Assembly: GCF_041925275.1 (NCBI RefSeq)
Contig: NZ_JBHEUZ010000003.1
Span: forward strand, 234,791-298,790
From: Parapedobacter pyrenivorans_A
Lineage (GTDB): Bacteria; Bacteroidota; Bacteroidia; Sphingobacteriales; Sphingobacteriaceae
Reading direction: 5' to 3'
DNA length: 64,000 nt
Shown: in pieces, positions 36,905 through 44,007 of the stretch
Position numbering within the stretch: position 1 is the first letter of the stretch
How the letters are laid out: each line of letters begins with the position of its first letter
Made by a program: the position numbers and the translations under genes
The notes under the pieces: model-generated
What the model was told of the DNA's origin: nothing
Databases searched by the model: none
What the model saw: only the letters and a program-made list of their open reading frames with translations

Positions 36905-37429
36905 CTATCCGTTATATTGCACTTTCGGAATGTGTTTATCTATTTCCCAACGGCCCACGCCCTCCTCACCAATCACATCAAACATATCCAGGATGCGGCG
37001 TGCCACATACTCTTCTTCAATCTGCTCTTCCAAGAACCATTGGATAAATTGGAAGGTTACAAAATCCTTCAATTTGATGCATTTGTCCGCAATGTTGTTA
37101 AACTGTTGCGTCACATACATTTCCTGTTCGAGCATCTGCTCGAACACGGAGCGGAACGACTCGAAATCGGCGGGTATGTTGGTAATCTCGGGCGATATTG
37201 CCTTTCCACCGCGATCGTTCACATAATTGAAAAGTTTCATCATGTGCTTCCGTTCCTCTTCCGATTGTTCAGAGAAAAACGTTGCACTGAAGTCATACCC
37301 CTGGTCGTCGCACCAAGACGACATGGCCAAGTACACAGACGAAGAGTGTGCTTCTACCTGGATCTGCGCATTCAATATGGTTTCGATTTCTTCGTTCAAC
37401 GAAGTCTTCAATCTTAATAAATCTTTCAT
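36905..37429 (-). CDS. ftnA: Ferritin (non-haem)
   Basis: An iron-storage four-helix-bundle protein of 174 residues that assembles into 24-mers. The ferroxidase ligands of E. coli FtnA can all be placed by alignment: Glu26 (E17), Glu59 and His62 in EERKHM (E50, H53), Glu103 in EQEMYVTQ (E94), and Gln136 and Glu139 in EEQIEEE (Q127, E130). It therefore looks catalytically intact. The gene has its own terminator. Its leader is unusually long, with a -7 box TATTTTTG about 240 bases upstream of the start codon and strong inverted repeats between. Regulation by iron is expected from the family, not seen directly. Confidence 0.94.
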   Translation of the reverse strand: MKDLLRLKTSLNEEIETILNAQIQVEAHSSSVYLAMSSWCDDQGYDFSATFFSEQSEEERKHMMKLFNYVNDRGGKAISPEITNIPADFESFRSVFEQMLEQEMYVTQQFNNIADKCIKLKDFVTFQFIQWFLEEQIEEEYVARRILDMFDVIGEEGVGRWEIDKHIPKVQYNG

Positions 37430-37730
37430 CTGTCTAAATTTGTTTATTCATCATTTTTTTGCTTCTAACGGCATTCATGCTGCCTTCGGCGGTTTTAATG
37501 GTGATGAAGCTATCATGATTTTTCATTTGTGTTTAACTTCAACGGTATTCAAGATGGCTGAAGCCATTTAGTCATTCCACTGTGTGATTTGGAAAATCAT
37601 GATGGTTTCATAACGTTATCAATTTCCTAATTCAACAAACAAGCGACACGATATCCGGGCTTGTCGTACAAAAATACGGAAACTAAGCGGTAAACACCAC
37701 TAAATAAAAGCAATACGAATTCAGTCTAAA
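37430..37730. other. Structured leader region of the ferritin gene
   Basis: About 300 bases without a gene. A minus-strand -7 box TATTTTTG (complement of 37669-37676) has no good -33 partner. Inside the leader, 37506-37524 and 37591-37609 form a long inverted repeat (core ATCATGAT plus A/T arm). Two small hairpins are also present: CTGCC-TTC-GGCGG near 37480-37492 and ATGGCT-GA-AGCCAT at 37554-37567. The hairpins sit in two similar blocks that each begin ACGG-ATTCA, suggesting an internal duplication. Confidence 0.5.
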
Positions 37731-38096
37731 TTATACGCGGATCCCGCCGGGAGTCACTTGGAGGCACGCGTTGACCACGCTGTTGAGCTCGATCATAAAC
37801 TTGGCCCCATCCAACAATTCGCGGAGGTTCAGTACGTCGTTGATGTCCAACACAAAACAACGCGGCGTGCGGAATGGCATCACGATGGTAAAATCAGCCG
37901 TACGCGAGGGGTCGATAATCATTGCCGAAAGATCGATGGCATCGATTCGTTTCTTGAAATTAAAGAAGTCGCTCACCTTAAAAGCGGTGGTATCACCGGC
38001 GAACTCCAACCAATAGCAATTCTGCCTACTGCATTGGTACACAGCCCCATGCTGGGTCTTATATACTTCTTCGAAATTAGCTAACGGGCAAACCAT
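37731..38096 (-). CDS. Conserved small protein of unknown function (possibly DUF6686 family)
   Basis: A 121-residue soluble protein. I recall similar Bacteroidota proteins with the same pattern (possibly the DUF6686 family), but no function. Features: QCSRQNCYWLEFAGDTTAFKVSDFFNFKKRIDAIDLSAM near the N-terminus with three Cys residues (one before FEEVYKT, two in QCSRQNC), an acidic helix, and PFRTPRCFVLDINDVLNLRELLDGAKFMIELNSVVNACL. The spaced Cys residues could bind metal, but that is a guess. The start at 38096 (ATG) is preferred to a TTG at 38108. It lies 76 bp downstream of the peptide-exporting ABC gene on the same strand. Confidence 0.75.
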   Translation of the reverse strand: MVCPLANFEEVYKTQHGAVYQCSRQNCYWLEFAGDTTAFKVSDFFNFKKRIDAIDLSAMIIDPSRTADFTIVMPFRTPRCFVLDINDVLNLRELLDGAKFMIELNSVVNACLQVTPGGIRV

Positions 38097-38172
38097 TGTC
38101 CAAACCAAGTCATTAATCGGAGGCGAATATACGTATTATTTATAATCAGTCCAACTAAATTAATCTTGGTAA

Positions 38173-40401
38173 TCAATTCCGTGGCAGTGGCTTGCTCAGT
38201 AGGGCGAGTTCAGGCGGAAACTGTTGCTGCCACATGTTGTAGTAATATCCTTTTATATTCATCAAGCTTGAATGGTGACCCTCCTCCACCAAAGCCCCTT
38301 TGTGGAGCACCACAATTTTATCGGCATTCATTACGGTGCTCAAACGGTGCGCGATGAGGATCACGGTTTTGCCCTGTTTATTGAAATCAGCGATGGCTTT
38401 TTGCACATGGCTTTCCGAAACCGAGTCGAGCGATGAGGTTGCCTCATCAAGGATAAGCGCCTCGGGATGACGGTACAGTGCCCTCGCGATGGCAATCCGT
38501 TGCCGCTGCCCGCCCGAAAGCTGCGCACCGTTCTCGCCGATGTACGTATTGAACCCGGCCGGAAGTTGCTCAATGAACGAAAGCATATCCAATTCCTTAC
38601 ACAATTTCATGATTTCGTTCATATCAGGCGATAAATCACCGATGGCAATATTCTGCACGACGTTGCCAGCGAACAGATGGACTTCCTGTGGCACAACCCC
38701 CACCAGTTTCCGCAGGCTATCATGCGTGAGGTACCGCACGTCGAAATCGCCGATCATGATTTTCCCACCTTCGATGGGGTACATATTATGTAGCAACGAA
38801 AGCAGTGTGGTTTTCCCCGAACCACTCTCGCCCACAATCGCCGTTACCTTGCCTTTTGGAATCTGCAGGTTGAGGCATTCGAAAACCGTCGCGCGCGTAC
38901 CGTACTGGAATTTCACATCCACGAACGTCACGTCGCCGATCATCTCGGGGGTCAGGTCACTTTGGTTTTCAGCTTCCTCTCGCTCCAGGTCCATTACCTC
39001 AAAGAGACGGTCGGCCGCGATAACCGCGTCTTGGATGGTCTTATTCATCCCGATCAAGCTGCCCACGGGGCCAATAAAGTATCCCAAAATGGCATAAAAA
39101 GACAATAACTCGCCGGGTGTAATGATTTTATTGAGCACAAACAACGTACCCAACCATAATAAAACCACGGTAAATAAGCCCGCCACCAGCCCATTGGCGT
39201 CCGCTATCCAAAGCGAATTGGTGGCCGACTTGTAGACACTCTTGAGTAGTTGGATAAAACGGGTTTCAGTTTTGAAGTTGGCAAATTCCTCCAGCCCGAA
39301 ACGCTTGATTGTACGCACGGCATTGACGGATTCTACCAATTGGGCCTCCAGATCGGCTGAATCTTCCATGAGCTTACGTTGCGTCTTCCGGTGCATCCGG
39401 TTGGAAAAATAATAGATGATGGAAAACAAAGGCACCACCAGCAACAGTACGAGCGCCAATTTCCAGTAGTAGGTAAACATCAAAGCAAACGAAAACAGCA
39501 CGATGAAAACATTGACAGCCAATCCCACCAACACGTCGTTTACGAACGCACGGATTTTTACCGCATCGTTCATCCGAGAAATAATCTCGCCAACGCGCAT
39601 ATTGTCGAAAAACGCCTGCGGCAACCGCAATAGGTGCTTGTAGTAGCCCAAAATAAGCCTCGCATCAATCTGCTGACCCGTATTGATGGTAAGAATGGTA
39701 CGGGCATGGTTAATGATAAGCTTGACCACCAAAATAGATACCATGGCCAGCCCCATGAGGTTCAGTAGGTTGCGGTTCCCGTCGGGAATCACGTGGTCGA
39801 CGATCTTCTGAAGGAAAATGGAAGTAGACAGCCCCAGCACGGTAAACATCAAAGCGCCCGTGAGCACTTGCCAAAGGATCGCTTTATGGGGTTTCAACAG
39901 GTACATAAAGCGGCTGGCTACGCTCACTTTCTCGTTGCCGGGCCTGAATCCGTCATCGGGGCTCAAGAGAACCAGTACACCCGTCCAACTTTCTTTGAAC
40001 GTCGATAACGGTATTTTCTCCAATGTCCCGGTGGCCGGGTCCATTACCTGCGCATGGGTCTTCGACACTCCGTATATGACCACGTAATGCTGCAGCCGCT
40101 GGCGCACAACCACATGGGCAATTGCGGGGAAAGGGATATCGGCCAAGGCATCGAGATCACCCCGTACGCCTTTAGCAGACAGATCGAGCCTCTTAGCCGC
40201 TTGGATAATACCCCATGCGGTGGTACCTTTCTGGTCTGTCGAAGCATACTGGCGTATGCGGGCTATCGGCACATCGCGCCGGTACCACGCCAGTACGGAG
40301 GCCAAGCAAGCCGCGGCACAATCCGCAATATCATGCTGCCTGATTTTAACGCGGGCCATCCGGTATTGCCGACCAAATCGGGGAGCCTTCCAGTTTGCCA
40401 T
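38173..40401 (-). CDS. Peptidase-containing ABC transporter (C39 domain) for leader-peptide export
   Basis: A 742-residue inner-membrane exporter of the PCAT type, which cleaves a double-glycine leader and exports the peptide. The N-terminal C39 cysteine protease domain has Cys28 in QHDIADCAAAC, His105 in QHYVVIYG and Asp121 in MDPATG. A six-helix ABC membrane domain (about 165-440) follows, then the ATPase domain: Walker A GESGSGKTTLL, signature LSGGQRQRIA, Walker B ALILDEAT, and the switch His in AHRLS. The start at 40401 leaves 41 bases after the HlyD stop; an earlier in-frame start would overlap that gene. The probable substrate is the GG-leader peptide at 41.8-42.0 kb. Confidence 0.95.
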   Translation of the reverse strand: MANWKAPRFGRQYRMARVKIRQHDIADCAAACLASVLAWYRRDVPIARIRQYASTDQKGTTAWGIIQAAKRLDLSAKGVRGDLDALADIPFPAIAHVVVRQRLQHYVVIYGVSKTHAQVMDPATGTLEKIPLSTFKESWTGVLVLLSPDDGFRPGNEKVSVASRFMYLLKPHKAILWQVLTGALMFTVLGLSTSIFLQKIVDHVIPDGNRNLLNLMGLAMVSILVVKLIINHARTILTINTGQQIDARLILGYYKHLLRLPQAFFDNMRVGEIISRMNDAVKIRAFVNDVLVGLAVNVFIVLFSFALMFTYYWKLALVLLLVVPLFSIIYYFSNRMHRKTQRKLMEDSADLEAQLVESVNAVRTIKRFGLEEFANFKTETRFIQLLKSVYKSATNSLWIADANGLVAGLFTVVLLWLGTLFVLNKIITPGELLSFYAILGYFIGPVGSLIGMNKTIQDAVIAADRLFEVMDLEREEAENQSDLTPEMIGDVTFVDVKFQYGTRATVFECLNLQIPKGKVTAIVGESGSGKTTLLSLLHNMYPIEGGKIMIGDFDVRYLTHDSLRKLVGVVPQEVHLFAGNVVQNIAIGDLSPDMNEIMKLCKELDMLSFIEQLPAGFNTYIGENGAQLSGGQRQRIAIARALYRHPEALILDEATSSLDSVSESHVQKAIADFNKQGKTVILIAHRLSTVMNADKIVVLHKGALVEEGHHSSLMNIKGYYYNMWQQQFPPELALLSKPLPRN

Positions 40402-40442
40402 GTTGTTCTGTTTTAGTAAGCCAGCGTCTTGGCCGCTACCTC

Positions 40443-41627
40443 CTAAAGCGCCGCCTGCTGGGGCGGTATCACATTCGGATTCAGCCAATCGTCGGCTTTG
40501 TCATAAATCAATTGGAACAAGGTGCGTCGGGTCACGAAAAACCGCGCCTGTAACGTCATCCCCTTATGCAGTTTCCCCTCATAGCCATTCCTGAGCGTAA
40601 GCCGATCTTCATTGAGCAGACAGCGTACCTTGAAATAGGGTTGCCCACGGTCTGTGAAGATATCGGCAGAAATGGACGTTATCTCACCGGTGGCCATGCC
40701 CCATTGGTTGTAGTCATATGCCTCGATCTGTAGATTCACGGGAGTACCCGCGCGCAAGTACCCGATGTCCCTTGGCAGTACGTATGTCTCGGCAATCAAT
40801 CCCGAATCGGGCGATACTTCGGCCAACACTTCGTTTGCGCTGATCATGCTGCCCTGCATAAGTCCTTTTACCGATTGGAGGGTACCCGATGCGGGCGCTT
40901 GCAATACATAGAGTTCCTGTTCTTTGTTTACCTGGTTGATCCGTGCCCCCAGTTCACCTGTTTTCAGGCGGAGGCTATTCAGGTCCTGCTGCCATAGCGC
41001 CGCCTGTTCATCATAGGCCAATTCCAATTCGGTTCTGGCTTGTTGGTACGTATAGTTCGCTTCGTCGTATTCTGCCGCAGAGATAACGCGGTTGTCATAC
41101 AACTTGCTATAGCGTTCGAAATTTTTCTGGGCAAGGTCCAGTTGGTTCTGCATCTTGGAAATACGCTGCCAAAACAGGGTGAACTGTTGGCCATACATCG
41201 CTGATGACAACGCCGGACGCTGCGTAACATTCCGCTGTTGGAGCAAACGGGTCAGTTTATGCAGGTCATCCAGTTGGTTACCGAAGTCGGACCGCTGGGA
41301 TACCAACAGGTCCTTCTCTTGATCGAGGATATCGGTCCGTATGCGCGCCAGTACCTGCCCCGCTTCCACACGTTGGTTTTCTGCAACGAACACTTCTTCG
41401 ATGCGGCCCGAAACAATGGCCTTGACCGTATGGTTCTCTTGCACGGCGCGCAGTACACCCAGCCCGCCTACGCTGACGTCTATTTTCACCACAAACAGCG
41501 AAATACCAGCCACCACCAACAACAGCAACAAGAGCTGGTATAAGATGAGCGTACGTGGGTTGTGCTTGTTAAAATGGTATTCCGCCGTAAATTCGACGAT
41601 CTCGGCTGGAAACAGCTTTTTAGCCAT
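40443..41627 (-). CDS. HlyD family secretion periplasmic adaptor
   Basis: Membrane fusion protein of a type I/PCAT exporter, 394 residues. A short cytoplasmic N-terminus with positive charges precedes one transmembrane helix (LILYQLLLLLLVVAGISLFVV, about 27-47). Next come a barrel-sandwich hybrid (HTVKAIVSGRIEEVFVAENQRVEAGQVLARI), a long coiled-coil hairpin (about 100-245) and the second half (VLQAPASGTLQSVKGLMQGSMI). It bridges the C39-ABC protein and an outer-membrane channel. The ABC gene starts 41 bases downstream. A terminator separates it from the precursor peptide gene upstream. Confidence 0.93.
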   Translation of the reverse strand: MAKKLFPAEIVEFTAEYHFNKHNPRTLILYQLLLLLLVVAGISLFVVKIDVSVGGLGVLRAVQENHTVKAIVSGRIEEVFVAENQRVEAGQVLARIRTDILDQEKDLLVSQRSDFGNQLDDLHKLTRLLQQRNVTQRPALSSAMYGQQFTLFWQRISKMQNQLDLAQKNFERYSKLYDNRVISAAEYDEANYTYQQARTELELAYDEQAALWQQDLNSLRLKTGELGARINQVNKEQELYVLQAPASGTLQSVKGLMQGSMISANEVLAEVSPDSGLIAETYVLPRDIGYLRAGTPVNLQIEAYDYNQWGMATGEITSISADIFTDRGQPYFKVRCLLNEDRLTLRNGYEGKLHKGMTLQARFFVTRRTLFQLIYDKADDWLNPNVIPPQQAAL

Positions 41628-41670
41628 CTCGTCTTTGTTGTATTGTTAACGCTTACCCGAACGTATCTGG

Positions 41671-41704
41671 AAAAAAAAAGAGGGATGTTGGTATCCCTCC
41701 TTTT
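41671..41704 (-). terminator. Intrinsic terminator between the precursor peptide and exporter genes
   Basis: On the minus strand, GAGGGAT-ACCAAC-ATCCCTC is followed by nine T residues. It lies just downstream of the GG-leader peptide gene and upstream of hlyD, so the precursor transcript mostly ends here and only read-through would reach the exporter. Confidence 0.85.
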
Positions 41705-41760
41705 AGTCAGCCGCCCGCATGATTATGATTGCTACACATCATACAGGGTGAGCAACGGGC

Positions 41761-42006
41761 TTATAAGCTGATACCGCCCAATAAGCCACCCAAAAGGCCA
41801 CCCAGAAGGTTGCCACCGCCCAATCCGCCAGCCAAACCGTTCAGGTTGACACTGGCGTTGGCGTCGATTTTGTCGTCGGTGCCAACCACGGTCAGTGACA
41901 ACAGGTCACCTACGGCAATACCACTGATCAGCGGACCATTAAACAATCCCAACAATCCACCGTTGGTGGCTTTCAATTCCTGCTCGTTCAATTCTTGAAG
42001 TTTCAT
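41761..42006 (-). CDS. Double-glycine-leader peptide, bacteriocin-like precursor
   Basis: An 81-residue precursor. The first 17 residues, MKLQELNEQELKATNGG, are a canonical GG leader (Leu/Glu-spaced helix ending Gly-Gly). Cleavage would free a 64-residue peptide beginning LLGLFNGPLI. It has no Cys, so no disulfides or lanthionines. A central acidic stretch (GTDDKIDANAS) is followed by a Gly/Leu tail with LLGG repeats (NLLGGLLGGLLGG) ending ISL. Gly-rich helical repeats suggest membrane insertion or oligomerisation, an inference. The C39-ABC and HlyD genes follow on the same strand, and an XRE regulator diverges upstream. No immunity gene is recognised. It could be a bacteriocin, a signal, or a surface/biofilm peptide. 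Confidence 0.85.
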   Translation of the reverse strand: MKLQELNEQELKATNGGLLGLFNGPLISGIAVGDLLSLTVVGTDDKIDANASVNLNGLAGGLGGGNLLGGLLGGLLGGISL

Positions 42007-42305
42007 AGATAATGTAAGTTTTCAATTAGCGCTTACTCGATTAAAAGGTTTTCAGCGTCCCCTTCCGGCAACGGCTTGCTGCATTGCCTATGACAAAGAA
42101 CGCCAATTTATGATTGAAATCATATGGTACCTGCTGTAAATCAAATAACCAAAAGGAATAAATTACAACCGATAGGAATATAATCAACCGCTGCTCGCAG
42201 CAAGTTGTGAACGAAATAAACGAGATAAGCTACCCCGGATACCGGGACGGCTTATTACTTTGCATCATTGCTTATGACACCTAACGGTTGGATTATTGCT
42301 AAACT
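42007..42305. other. Divergent regulatory region between precursor and XRE gene
   Basis: About 300 bases without a gene, relatively AT-rich in the middle. Neither direction shows a perfect promoter; TTACTTTG near 42253-42260 is one base off the -7 consensus for the XRE gene. Short repeats include GCTGCTCGCAGC near 42191 and CCCCGGATACCGGG near 42233-42246, two GC-rich palindromic sites that could bind a regulator. Confidence 0.4.
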
Positions 42306-42578
42306 ATGAAGCCCATCGCCAAAGCGAAAAACGTTGCGAGCAACATCCGGCGCGTCCGGGAATACCGCAACTATACACAAGATTACGTAGCCCAGAAAAT
42401 AGGGATATCCCAAAATGCCTATAGCAAGCTCGAACTGGGATTCCATAAGCTGTCTTTGGAGCGCTTGTTCCAGATTGCCGAGGTGTTGGATGTGGATTGC
42501 AAGGCACTGCTCGACCACGAAACCGATGGGATCGTGCAATTACGTGTCGACCCCACCGGCAAGCGCGCTATGCGTTGA
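42306..42578 (+). CDS. XRE family HTH regulator
   Basis: A 90-residue DNA-binding protein made of little more than a Cro/C1-type helix-turn-helix (about residues 12-66): NIRRVREYRNYTQDYVAQKIGISQNAYSKLELGFHKLSLERLFQIAEVLDVD. No sensor or dimerisation domain is visible beyond a short tail (GIVQLRVDPTGKRAMR). It diverges from the GG-leader peptide gene across a 300-bp region and converges with the adaptor gene at 42.6-44 kb. It is the natural candidate to control the peptide locus, but no binding data are available here. Confidence 0.9.
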   Translation: MKPIAKAKNVASNIRRVREYRNYTQDYVAQKIGISQNAYSKLELGFHKLSLERLFQIAEVLDVDCKALLDHETDGIVQLRVDPTGKRAMR

Positions 42579-42603
42579 TGCAGCAATGGATGCTGACATC
42601 AAA

Positions 42604-43977
42604 TCAAAACAGGCTGTTCTTATCTACTTTTTCTACCTTGCTGCCATCTTTCAATGTTTTGGTAATGGCATTGAATGGCCGGGACACCACTTCGTCGCCT
42701 TCATTGAGCCCCGATAGGATACGGATATAGGTATCGTCCTGGATACCCGTCGTCACCGCTACTTGCTTTACCGTGTTGCTTTGGCTATCGTACACAAAGA
42801 CATACTCATTCGCCTTCTTACCTTCCGTACCATTCCCCTGGGCAACCGTTGCTGCTGTGTCTGCGGCAGCGGCCGTCGTATCGGCTTCACTGCCGCCGCC
42901 GGACTCCCGCGTGGTAACGGCCTGGATAGGAACGGCCAAACCGGTATCCTTCTGGGTATGGATATCTACGGTAGCGGACAGGCCCGGGCGGAACGGCGAA
43001 GGGTTTTCAAGGTCTTTCTTAAGCAGGTCCGCGTACGAGTCGGCCAATATGCGCACCTTCACGTTGAAGTTCGTTACCTGATCGGTACCTGCCGTAGCAC
43101 TCGTTGCCGTAGCAGCCGTGGTAGAAGAGCTAGCGATCTCGGTGATGACACCCTTAAATTTCCGCCCTTGAAACGCATCCACCTCAATCGTCGCTTCGTT
43201 ATCGAGCGCTACCCGGTTGATGTCGTTTTCATTGACTTCCACCACAACCTCCATCGCGTCCATGTTGGCGATACGCATGATTTCGGTACCCGCCATTTGT
43301 GCGGTTCCCACCACGCGTTCACCAAGTTCCACCTGCAAGAGCGATATCACGCCATCCACGGGGGCATAAATCGTTGTACGGGCCAGGTTATCACCTGCTT
43401 CCTTTACCGTTGCTTCGGACTGGTCGATGCCATATTTGGTAACGAGTACATTCTGCCGTTGCGCCTCCAACGTGGCACGGGCGCTCTCGTAGTCGGCCCG
43501 GATCTGGTCAAACTCGGCAGCCGATATCACTTTCCTATCAAACAGCTCCTTGTTCCGGTTGAAGTTTGCCTCCAAGTTGGCGAAATTGACCTCCTGCTGC
43601 TTCAGCTGCTGCTCGGCCATGGCCAAACTCGCCCGTTGGGCATTCAACGACGCTACCGCGCGTTCGTAACCCGATTGCAGTATATCCGGCCGTATGCGGC
43701 ACAGGATTTGACCCTTCGTCACCACATCACCTTCCTTTACCGTAAGTTCCACAATCTCGCCCGATACCTCGGAGCTCAATTTCACTTCCACCTCCGGGTG
43801 GATCTTCCCACTGGCCGAAACCTGCTCGTTGACGGTCTTTTTCTCCGCCTTGTCGGTCGCCACCTTGATTACGTCGCCCTGGCCGATCCATCCCATTTTA
43901 TTGGCGACGATTACGAATACCAACAGGACTGCCGCACCGATTAACACATACTTAAGCGTATTTTTCTTCTTTGCCAT
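42604..43977 (-). CDS. MacA-like periplasmic adaptor subunit
   Basis: Membrane fusion protein of 457 residues. One N-terminal helix (YVLIGAAVLLVFVIVANKMGW, about 10-30) is followed by a barrel-sandwich domain (VSASGKIHPEVEVKLSSEVSGEIVELTVKEGDVVTKGQILCRI), a long helical hairpin (about 105-205) and beta-barrel/membrane-proximal domains. A 60-residue Ser/Thr/Ala-rich low-complexity insertion (about 370-400) is unusual. It follows a TolC gene by 30 bases, the order found in MacAB-type operons, but no ABC or RND pump gene follows: an XRE gene converges instead. Confidence 0.92.
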   Translation of the reverse strand: MAKKKNTLKYVLIGAAVLLVFVIVANKMGWIGQGDVIKVATDKAEKKTVNEQVSASGKIHPEVEVKLSSEVSGEIVELTVKEGDVVTKGQILCRIRPDILQSGYERAVASLNAQRASLAMAEQQLKQQEVNFANLEANFNRNKELFDRKVISAAEFDQIRADYESARATLEAQRQNVLVTKYGIDQSEATVKEAGDNLARTTIYAPVDGVISLLQVELGERVVGTAQMAGTEIMRIANMDAMEVVVEVNENDINRVALDNEATIEVDAFQGRKFKGVITEIASSSTTAATATSATAGTDQVTNFNVKVRILADSYADLLKKDLENPSPFRPGLSATVDIHTQKDTGLAVPIQAVTTRESGGGSEADTTAAAADTAATVAQGNGTEGKKANEYVFVYDSQSNTVKQVAVTTGIQDDTYIRILSGLNEGDEVVSRPFNAITKTLKDGSKVEKVDKNSLF

Positions 43978-44007
43978 CGTTTATCTATGATAGGGTTGTT
44001 TATATGC

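Noticed and set aside
42580..42600. Small hairpin CAGCA/TGCTG between the XRE and adaptor genes as terminator
   Set aside because: The stem has only five pairs and no T-run on either strand.
42763..43944. 393-codon plus-strand open frame opposite the MacA-like gene
   Set aside because: His/Arg-rich translation typical of an antisense frame; the adaptor gene fully explains the region.
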